Below, piece after piece: positions 1 through 5,582 of a stretch of 7,672 nt of DNA. Within the stretch, counting starts at the first letter, position 1, and each line of letters starts with the position of its first letter. This DNA comes from Bacteriovoracaceae bacterium UBA4573 (GTDB lineage Bacteria; Bdellovibrionota; UBA1018; UBA923). The notes beneath the pieces are model-generated. The model saw only the letters and a program-made list of their open reading frames with translations. It did no database searches and was not told the origin of the DNA. The position numbers and the translations under genes are program-made. The DNA lies in assembly GCA_002387735.1 (NCBI GenBank), contig DGKJ01000017.1, positions 45,370 to 53,041 on the forward strand, in the 5' to 3' direction.

Positions 1-1
1 C

Positions 2-592
2 GCTAACAAACGTGCAGGCGGCGACGGTATATCGATTGTTGTCGGCGGCGACGCCGGCACCGCAGAAGGCGACTTTGCCACCTGTTTGGTTTGGAGCTCG
101 CGCCCAGTCAATGAACTGCCGCTTCTAATTTGTGTGACCAACAACAAATGGGGCATTTCTACTTCAGCCGATACGCAACATGGCGACCGTTGCATTGCCG
201 ATCGAGGTAAGGCCTTTGGCATGCGCACCATGACGTTCAATGGCCTGGACCCCGAAGAATCTTATCTAAAACTCAAAGAGGCCATGGACTACGTACGCAC
301 CGAAAGAAAGCCTCTTCTACTCGAAGCCCAGGTTTCACGCCTCTACGGCCACTCTTCGGCTTCTGGTGCGAACTTCATCGTCAACGAAGAAGACCCACTT
401 AAGACCTTCGAAGCTCGCTTAGAGTCAGGCGGGATTCTTTCTAAAAACGAAATTCAAAAAATTTGGGACGGCTATAACGAACAAATGTTGAACTTCGCGC
501 GCCAAGCTCGCGAAGAACCTCAGCCCGACCCAGAATCAATTTGGGATCACATTTATTGCGGCCAAAAAGGGCGCGTAGATCGTTACTGGTAA
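2..592 (+). CDS. 2-oxoacid dehydrogenase E1 component, alpha subunit (3' part; branched-chain type likely)
   Basis: This is the C-terminal 196 codons of a thiamine-diphosphate-dependent E1-alpha subunit; the start lies left of the window and the frame is open from base 2. The E1 alpha2beta2 enzyme decarboxylates a 2-oxoacid and passes the acyl group to the lipoyl E2 in the cytoplasm. Seen in the sequence: a ThDP/Mg motif GDAGTAEGD at fragment residues 16-24, closed by N47-N48 thirty residues after D17. NNKWGIST (47-54) resembles the NNxxAIST of branched-chain subunits. The loop RLYGHSSAS near residue 110 corresponds to the active-site loop containing the conserved His-Ser, but it lacks the usual Asp-Asp after HSxS. 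The E1-beta gene follows after 12 bases, so the two are very probably co-transcribed and co-translated. The substrate (branched-chain oxoacids or pyruvate) cannot be fixed from the sequence; family assignment is firm. Confidence 0.93.
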   Translation, partial: ANKRAGGDGISIVVGGDAGTAEGDFATCLVWSSRPVNELPLLICVTNNKWGISTSADTQHGDRCIADRGKAFGMRTMTFNGLDPEESYLKLKEAMDYVRTERKPLLLEAQVSRLYGHSSASGANFIVNEEDPLKTFEARLESGGILSKNEIQKIWDGYNEQMLNFARQAREEPQPDPESIWDHIYCGQKGRVDRYW

Positions 593-598
593 AAGGAA
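593..598 (+). promoter_or_regulatory. Ribosome binding site of the E1-beta gene
   Basis: AAGGAA begins immediately after the E1-alpha stop codon and ends 6 bases before the ATG at 605. The position supports that start and suggests translational coupling between the two subunits. Confidence 0.7.
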
Positions 599-604
599 CA
601 CACG

Positions 605-1660
605 ATGGCAAACATGGCACAAGCCATTCGCATGGCGCTCCATTACGGCGAAGAACACTTGGGTGTAACTGATATCTTTGGTGAAGACGTCGGCCCACCA
701 CTGGGTGGAGTGTTCACCTGCACTCAGGGGCTTAAAACTGCCTGGAACTCGCCGCTCGATGAACGCGGCATTATCGGAACCGGAATTGGCCTCGCACTAG
801 CTGGCCAAAAACCAGTGGCTGAAGTTCAGTTCTGCGATTACATTTTCAACACTATCGATCTTCTGAAAATCGCGGGTAACACCACTTGGGCAAGCAACGG
901 TGACTGGTGCGTACCACTTGTGGTCATGACGCCCGTGGGATCTGGCATACGCGGATCGATTTACCACTCCCACTCGTTCGACGCGATGATGACCCACATT
1001 CCGGGTTGGAAGATCGTCATGCCGTCGAATCCGCTCGATGCTTACGGCCTTTTACTAGCTGCGATCAAAGACCCTAACCCCGTAATGTACATGAAGCCAA
1101 AAGCGCTTTTGCGGGTGCGGGGCGAAGAACTAATCCCTGGTGAACCGACCGACGAGAAAAAGTTACGCGAAATGATTGATGCACCTATCGGCGATCGTAG
1201 TCAGTGGAAAGCGCGTTGGCCGAAACTCGAAGAATACACAGTTGAAATCGGCAAAGGCAAAATCTGTCGCGAGGGTTCACAACTCACAGTCGTCGGTTAC
1301 GGCCGCATGTTGCCGCTCTGTACCCAAGCCGCGGCCGAGCTCGCAAGTGACGGCATTGATGCCGAAGTAATCGACCTGCGTTCGCTCTGGCCCTACGATT
1401 GGGAAATGATTTCAACCAGCATTCGCAAAACACGCAAAGTGCTTTTCGTGAACGAAGACACCGAGGTCACGAATTTTGGTGAGCACTTGTATCGGCGCGC
1501 GACCGAAGAATTTTTCTATGAATTAGATGCTGCGCCTAAATTGCTTGCGGGTGCCCACGTACCCGGCATTGGCTTGGCGGATTCGCTGGAAATGGCTTCG
1601 GTTCCGCAATTGGCCAATATTAAAGAAGCCATACGCGCGCTCGCATCAGAACAACCCTAA
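605..1660 (+). CDS. 2-oxoacid dehydrogenase E1 component, beta subunit (branched-chain type likely)
   Basis: This complete 351-residue gene encodes the beta subunit that pairs with the preceding E1-alpha in a ThDP-dependent dehydrogenase. The pyrimidine-binding transketolase domain covers about residues 1-170, with GEDVG (26-30), GGVF (34-37) and PLDE (50-53), whose E53 is the glutamate expected to activate the cofactor. A C-terminal transketolase domain follows from about 220, with IDLRSLWPYD and NEDTEVTNFGEHL. The stretch from TPVGSG to PKALLR (109-170), including YHSHS (120-124), matches branched-chain E1-beta more closely than pyruvate E1-beta; the usual HSQS is HSHS here. At 351 residues it is longer than the roughly 325 usual for the family, the excess lying in the linker at about 171-211. 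The start is supported by the ribosome site at 593-598. The stop overlaps the stop of the convergent lipoprotein gene. E2 and E3 genes are not in the window. Confidence 0.94.
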   Translation: MANMAQAIRMALHYGEEHLGVTDIFGEDVGPPLGGVFTCTQGLKTAWNSPLDERGIIGTGIGLALAGQKPVAEVQFCDYIFNTIDLLKIAGNTTWASNGDWCVPLVVMTPVGSGIRGSIYHSHSFDAMMTHIPGWKIVMPSNPLDAYGLLLAAIKDPNPVMYMKPKALLRVRGEELIPGEPTDEKKLREMIDAPIGDRSQWKARWPKLEEYTVEIGKGKICREGSQLTVVGYGRMLPLCTQAAAELASDGIDAEVIDLRSLWPYDWEMISTSIRKTRKVLFVNEDTEVTNFGEHLYRRATEEFFYELDAAPKLLAGAHVPGIGLADSLEMASVPQLANIKEAIRALASEQP

Positions 1661-2901
1661 GCGCTTCGAACCAATAATATCTTACGTTTCTCGCCGCGAT
1701 CGATGGTGACGCTCTTTTCTTGAGTCGTGCCACGGGGGGAGACGATTCGCAGTTTGTATAGTTCGTTCTCTGAAATTCGCACTCGTAGGATTTGAAAGGT
1801 TTTGGGCAAGGTCAACCAACTACGCAGATCGGCCTGATTGGCCGCGTGCATTCCTAGCCGCGCGAGCACTCCTAACCACTCGTTGTTGGTACGCCGCTCG
1901 ATTTGGCTTGCGATCACTTCCTTAGCAATAAAGCCACCAACACGTTTTGCTATTAAACCGGCATACTTTTCTTCTAAATTTTGAATAGCGGTTTTTTCGA
2001 CATCGAACAACAAATGCGAACGGTACGATCGCCCGTCTTCCAGAAAAACATCGGCGTAGTTCGAACTGTCGTATCTTGGCACAAACTGTGGAATCGACGG
2101 AAAGGCTCGATGGGGCTGTTTTTCTGGACCACGTCCTAGTTCAAAAATCATCACTAATTCCGGGCGACTGGCTTCTTCCAAAATGCGTTTTTGTTCTTCG
2201 ACGGAAAGATTGAACGCCTCGGCCCAGCGACGCTGGTGATCGGGCATACGATTTTTTGCCGCCAATCGGTATAGATCTTCTCGCAAATAACTAAGTTCTG
2301 GCATCAGTTTGTATACTTGCTGATAATCCACATAGGCGTCACTCCACTCACCCGCATCTTCGTACAAAAGCGCTGCCACATACATTGCCATCGGATTAAG
2401 TTTATATTTCCTCTTACCCTGAGAAATCATCATGTGCAGTTTGTGGTTCACCCGTCGGCACTCGACTAATGCGTCTTCTTTTTTTCCCAACATCAAGTAA
2501 TTCAACGCAAGATATTGCGAAATTAACACCCGCTCGAAGTCTTCACCCTTGTAGGGAATAATTTTATCGTTAGTGATCAGAGTGGCGGTTTCAGCCGAAA
2601 GACTGGTGTAATCTTTAATTTCAGAAAGTTTATCGGCCAAATGAAACTCTTGATTGCTCTCTTCATAACTGCCCGCGTGATGCAGAGCAGTGGCGCGATC
2701 GAGTACGTATAAAAGCTGATCGACTCCTTCTTCGCGAGCACCTTTTTCTAATGATCGGGCTGCGTCGGAGTATTCTCCTGCATAAAACTCTTCGCGGGCC
2801 TCACGAGTGGACTTAGAGTAATCTCCGCAGCCTGGCAGTATTCCAATTGCCAGTGCCCCCAAAATTCCAATAGTCCGGCGTAGCGTCGTCTTGCGACTCA
2901 T
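1657..2901 (-). CDS. COG3014-type TPR lipoprotein, partner of LpoB
   Basis: This 414-residue exported lipoprotein has a basic N-terminus, a hydrophobic segment (11-22) and the lipobox LPGC with acylated Cys25. The residue after Cys is Gly, which by the usual sorting rule does not retain it in the inner membrane. Helical repeat-like segments at about 34-95 and 128-215 read as TPR repeats. Hallmarks I associate with the COG3014 family are PYKGEDFERVL followed by ALNYLMLGK (116-140), GRGPEKQP (256-263) and SWLTLP (361-366) ahead of a beta-rich tail. The molecular function of that family is unknown; from memory, its genes often sit beside lpoB in other Gram-negative bacteria, which fits here. The ATG is 6 bases downstream of the lpoB stop, with AAGGCGG overlapping that stop, so translation is probably coupled. 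Its TAG stop overlaps the E1-beta TAA by two bases on the opposite strand. Confidence 0.82.
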   Translation of the reverse strand: MSRKTTLRRTIGILGALAIGILPGCGDYSKSTREAREEFYAGEYSDAARSLEKGAREEGVDQLLYVLDRATALHHAGSYEESNQEFHLADKLSEIKDYTSLSAETATLITNDKIIPYKGEDFERVLISQYLALNYLMLGKKEDALVECRRVNHKLHMMISQGKRKYKLNPMAMYVAALLYEDAGEWSDAYVDYQQVYKLMPELSYLREDLYRLAAKNRMPDHQRRWAEAFNLSVEEQKRILEEASRPELVMIFELGRGPEKQPHRAFPSIPQFVPRYDSSNYADVFLEDGRSYRSHLLFDVEKTAIQNLEEKYAGLIAKRVGGFIAKEVIASQIERRTNNEWLGVLARLGMHAANQADLRSWLTLPKTFQILRVRISENELYKLRIVSPRGTTQEKSVTIDRGEKRKILLVRSA

Positions 2902-2907
2902 GCCGCC

Positions 2908-3519
2908 TTAGAGTCCCGTGGATCTTTTTTTGTATTTCTTGCGAACCTGTTTTTCTTCGGTGCAATCAATGGTTGAAGTCTCAAGACTCGTAAGATTAGC
3001 CGTGAGTTTGTAGTAAATTAATTTGTCTTCGCCCACTTCTTGTATGTTGGTGGCGAGTGAACCACTCAAAATATAATCTGCACCAGTTTGCTGACCGCGT
3101 TTCTTGGCAGTTGGTCCCGAAACCGCACCACTTTCATGGTAGGTGACTTCTTCGTCGATCGTGCCGCGTTCTTCCTTGTTAACGAAACGTACTTTACCGG
3201 ACTTAATGAGGGCCGAACGAATCATGTCGGTCATCGAAACCATGTCAATGTGCTCTTGAGTTCGATTTTGAACCCTTTCAACTATCACTACCGGGGGCTT
3301 GGCCGCCTTCGCGACATAGGGACACGCTACCATGGCGCGAATAACAGTATCGGCCATTTGCTGCATGTCGGCTTCATTGAATTTGTCATCCAAAAGCTCA
3401 ACCCGGGTGGGGTCGTCGTATTCACCCTTCGTAAACGCCTTGGGGCCACCGCACCCTACGAACGACCAAGTTAAAACCAGCGAAAGCGCTGCAACGCATA
3501 CTGACAATTTCTTATTCAT
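2908..3519 (-). CDS. lpoB: LpoB-like outer-membrane lipoprotein, activator of a class A penicillin-binding protein
   Basis: This 203-residue lipoprotein has a signal peptide with lysines at 3-4, a hydrophobic core (7-19) and lipobox FVGC with acylated Cys23. The body matches the LpoB/PSBP family: DKFNEADMQQMADTVI (45-60), PPVVIVERVQNRTQEHID (75-92), MIRSALIKSGKVRFV (99-113), then TAKKRGQQTGADYILSG (137-153) and IYYKLTANLTSLET (168-181). In Enterobacteria, LpoB is anchored in the outer membrane and reaches through peptidoglycan to stimulate PBP1b; a similar role here is inference. The C-terminal tail is strongly basic (EKQVRKKYKKRSTGL), and the length is close to that of the E. coli protein. 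The ATG is fixed by an in-frame TGA four codons upstream, but the only purine-rich element (AGGGG, 3521-3525) lies just one base before it, which is unusually close. It is the first gene of a two-gene operon with the COG3014-type lipoprotein. Confidence 0.85.
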   Translation of the reverse strand: MNKKLSVCVAALSLVLTWSFVGCGGPKAFTKGEYDDPTRVELLDDKFNEADMQQMADTVIRAMVACPYVAKAAKPPVVIVERVQNRTQEHIDMVSMTDMIRSALIKSGKVRFVNKEERGTIDEEVTYHESGAVSGPTAKKRGQQTGADYILSGSLATNIQEVGEDKLIYYKLTANLTSLETSTIDCTEEKQVRKKYKKRSTGL

Positions 3520-3530
3520 GCCCCTATTTC
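3501..3530 (+). promoter_or_regulatory. Candidate sigma-70-type promoter for ATPase-gshA operon
   Basis: CTGACA (3501-3506, five of six matches to the -35 consensus) is followed after 18 bases by TATTTC (3525-3530, a weak -10). A better -10-like hexamer, CATAAT, lies at 3530-3535 but then has no -35 at the right distance. The -35 lies within the start of the divergent lpoB gene. A weak, pattern-based call. Confidence 0.22.
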
Positions 3531-3546
3531 ATAATGGCTCACCCTA

Positions 3547-3566
3547 GAATTCAAGGGGAATTCAAG
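3547..3566. repeat. Perfect 9-base direct repeat, 11-base period, in the divergent control region
   Basis: GAATTCAAG occurs at 3547-3555 and again at 3558-3566 with two bases between, so the period is 11 bases, about one helical turn. Both copies would face the same side of the DNA. The second copy overlaps the candidate minus-strand -10 element and the first covers the predicted lpoB transcription start. It could be a repressor operator serving both operons; the binding protein is unknown, and chance duplication is possible. Confidence 0.45.
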
Positions 3567-3592
3567 ATAGTCTTTTGCCGTGTTCCCTTCAA
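3564..3592 (-). promoter_or_regulatory. Candidate sigma-70-type promoter for lpoB operon
   Basis: On the minus strand TTGAAG (3592-3587) and TATCTT (3569-3564) are separated by exactly 17 bases; each matches the consensus -35 or -10 hexamer at four of six positions. Transcription would start near 3557, giving a leader of about 38 bases before the lpoB ATG. The -35 element lies inside the first codons of the divergent ATPase gene. This rests on consensus matching only. Confidence 0.35.
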
Positions 3593-4470
3593 ATTGGAAA
3601 ACCAGAAAAATCATATTTGTCCTTGGAAAAGGCGGGGTTGGAAAGTCGACCGTTTCGCTGCAAATTGCGCATTTTCTCGCCCAAGGCACCAAAACCATAT
3701 TGCTTTGTCGCATCGGATCGGTTCACGACGCTCAACAAGTCCCTCGCAAGATTGCTCCAGGAATTACTGAACTTAGCCTAAATTCCAAAGATTGTTTTCA
3801 CGAATACGTAAAGCTGAAGCTTCCGATTAAGACGCTCTCGGGCATTTTACTCGGAAGTAAGATCACCGATTATTTGCAAAACGCAGCCCCCGGAATACCC
3901 GAACTCGTCATGACTGGAAAAGTTTGGTTCGAACGAGAAAATTTTGATCATGTGGTCGTCGATATGCCTTCAAGTGGCTACGCACTCACCATGTTGCAGA
4001 CTCCTAAAAATTTTGGCGATCTTTTTCCGGGTGGTCCGATATATCAAGACTGCCACGCCATGCTTGAAACCTTTTCGAATAAAAACGAAACCGCGCTGGT
4101 CGTCGTAACTTTGCCAGAGGAAATGCCAGTGCAAGAGTCGTGTGAATTTGCAGACAAAGTTACAAACATGCTGGCACCGAACCGACCATACTTAGTCATT
4201 AACCGAGTAATCCCTTCGTCAGCAAAACTCGATTCACTTTACGAAAAATTAGGCCGCAACCAAGATGCCCGTCATCCGTTCGTCGCAAATCTTTGTCATG
4301 TGCGAGCTGTTTCTCACGGACACGCGCGCTCAATCGCGGGCATATTCGCCGATGAAAAGCTAACTCCTCGATTCGCAGAGGCGCCGGTCATCGTCTATGA
4401 CCAGGATTTCTTACCAGACTCCCCCGATACGCCGACCGAAGAAAGGAGCCAAACGTGGGGACAAGCGTAA
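3580..4470 (+). CDS. ArsA/Get3-like P-loop ATPase, subunit A (signature lysine kept, switch I Asp missing)
   Basis: This 296-residue soluble ATPase belongs to the ArsA/Get3 branch of the deviant Walker A NTPases. The P-loop is GKGGVGKST (16-24), with signature Lys17 and phosphate-binding Lys22. Switch II is VVVDMPSSGY (125-134) with Asp128, followed by LQTPKNFGDLF as in ArsA-like proteins. AAPGIPELVMTGK (102-114) is typical of the smaller partner in bacterial Get3-like pairs such as mycobacterial BagA/BagB. At the switch I position, where Get3 and ArsA carry a catalytic Asp (DPA), this protein reads LLCRIGS (41-47) with no acidic residue. No CxxC motif, ArsA metal-site arrangement or membrane segment is visible. 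GTG at 3580 is the only start codon between the in-frame TAG at 3568 and the P-loop; no good ribosome site precedes it. The gene overlaps the next ATPase by 16 bases. Its substrate is unknown. Confidence 0.85.
   Translation: MFPSNWKTRKIIFVLGKGGVGKSTVSLQIAHFLAQGTKTILLCRIGSVHDAQQVPRKIAPGITELSLNSKDCFHEYVKLKLPIKTLSGILLGSKITDYLQNAAPGIPELVMTGKVWFERENFDHVVVDMPSSGYALTMLQTPKNFGDLFPGGPIYQDCHAMLETFSNKNETALVVVTLPEEMPVQESCEFADKVTNMLAPNRPYLVINRVIPSSAKLDSLYEKLGRNQDARHPFVANLCHVRAVSHGHARSIAGIFADEKLTPRFAEAPVIVYDQDFLPDSPDTPTEERSQTWGQA
4442..4448 (+). promoter_or_regulatory. Ribosome binding site of the second ATPase, inside the first
   Basis: AAAGGAG ends 6 bases before the GTG at 4455. It lies within the last codons of subunit A and is the strongest Shine-Dalgarno sequence in the plus-strand operon. 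It fixes the GTG start and the 16-base overlap. Confidence 0.75.
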
Positions 4471-5582
4471 GAAACGAGACAATCGATGATCTAATCCGAT
4501 CTAAACGAGTCCTTATACTTTGTGGATCAGGCGGGGTCGGTAAGACCACCTCAAGTGGGGCGCTTGCTCTGCGTGCCGCAGAATTAGGAAGAAGAACTGT
4601 AGTTGTCACCATTGACCCAGCTAAAAGACTGGCAACTTCTCTGGGCATCTCGTCACTTTCATCAACGCCGTCGAACCTTACTCACTTAATTAAAGGAAAA
4701 ACTCCATCCGCCGGCGAATTGTGGGCCGTTATGCCCGACACTAACGAAGTATTTGAAAGTTTTATTAAGTCCATGGCCAAAACCCAGGCCAAAGCGGCCG
4801 AAAGAGTACTGCGTACATCGATTTATAAAATCTTTGTTCAAGATTTTTCGGGTGCCAATGAATACATGGCTATGGAAAAACTTTCCCAACTTTATTTAGA
4901 CCCGCGATTCGATTTAATTGTGCTCGACACTCCGCCAGCACCCAACGCCGTTGCATTTTTGAAAGCCCCAGGTCAGTTGGCTCGTTTTTTCGACGACAGT
5001 TTAATGAAGTGGTTTATCGCACCAGGTAGCAAACTTTTAGCGGCGGGGATAAAAAGAATTCTCGAAATACTTGAACGCCTTACTGGTAAAGGTTTTATTA
5101 GCGAACTTGTAGAGTTCACCGCAGCCCTTTTTGAACTCAAAGTGCAATTCATCGCAAATCTCACTGAAATCGAAGCTGTGCTTAGATCTTCTTCCACTAG
5201 TTTTATAATGGTCACCACCCCCGAGCGGTACAATTCGGCCGACACTACCGACTTCGTAGAACATCTGGTTCGAGAGCATTACCCGTTTTGGGGTTTTTTA
5301 GTAAACCGCAGCTTGACCGCGCGACTTGGAATTGCCAACAAAGCATCGCTCGCAACTATCGGTCCTGTAGCCGCCTGTTCGGAACAGGAACAGAATTTTT
5401 TAAACGCGCTTTTTGACCGTCAGCGTAGTCGAATCGAAAAAGAGTTTACAGTTTTTGAAAGCTGCAAAAAAAAGAACGCTAATGTGGCCACCGTCCAGGC
5501 ATTCGATCAAGATATCCACAATGTGGATGACTTAGCTGATTACGCATCTAAAATTTCGTCAATCGGAGCTCCATCACCATGA
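4455..5582 (+). CDS. ArsA/Get3-like P-loop ATPase, subunit B (switch I DPA kept, signature lysine replaced)
   Basis: This 375-residue protein is the larger partner of the ATPase pair. The P-loop is CGSGGVGKTT (23-32): Ser25 replaces the signature Lys, while Lys30 is kept. Switch I is TIDPAKRLATSLG (52-64) with the catalytic-type Asp54. The segment SGANEYMAMEKLSQLY (132-147) and switch II LIVLDTPPAPNA (154-165, Asp158) match the second member of bacterial ArsA-like pairs. A long helical region of mixed hydrophobicity (about 170-250) may correspond to the client-binding subdomain of Get3, although no CxxC zinc motif is present. GTG start with a strong ribosome site; the gene overlaps its upstream partner by 16 bases and the downstream lipoprotein gene by 4 (ATGA), which implies coupled, probably near-equal synthesis. 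Arsenite efflux is unlikely, since no arsenic genes or ArsA cysteine pattern are present. Client or substrate unknown. Confidence 0.88.
   Translation: MGTSVRNETIDDLIRSKRVLILCGSGGVGKTTSSGALALRAAELGRRTVVVTIDPAKRLATSLGISSLSSTPSNLTHLIKGKTPSAGELWAVMPDTNEVFESFIKSMAKTQAKAAERVLRTSIYKIFVQDFSGANEYMAMEKLSQLYLDPRFDLIVLDTPPAPNAVAFLKAPGQLARFFDDSLMKWFIAPGSKLLAAGIKRILEILERLTGKGFISELVEFTAALFELKVQFIANLTEIEAVLRSSSTSFIMVTTPERYNSADTTDFVEHLVREHYPFWGFLVNRSLTARLGIANKASLATIGPVAACSEQEQNFLNALFDRQRSRIEKEFTVFESCKKKNANVATVQAFDQDIHNVDDLADYASKISSIGAPSP

Noticed and set aside
86..592. A separate 168-residue gene starting at TTG 86
   Set aside because: The same frame is open back to base 2 and encodes the ThDP motif upstream of 86, so it is the continuation of the truncated E1-alpha gene.
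441..701. Minus-strand open frame across the E1-alpha/E1-beta junction
   Set aside because: It spans the ends of two clear coding sequences and shows no motif or ribosome site.
1659..1666. Palindrome AAGCGCTT just after the E1-beta stop as a terminator
   Set aside because: It is an 8-base palindrome without a loop or T-run, lies within the opposite gene, and cannot form a stable terminator hairpin.
3088..3474. A 128-codon open frame antisense to lpoB
   Set aside because: It lies wholly across a well-supported lpoB coding sequence, has no recognisable motif and is explained as a shadow of that gene.
3580..5582. ParA/MinD-type partition or positioning ATPases
   Set aside because: The P-loop is shared, but the DxPxxG/N switch II regions, the SGANEYMAMEKL segment and the AAPGIPEL segment fit ArsA/Get3-like pairs; no ParB, MinE or amphipathic membrane-targeting tail is visible.
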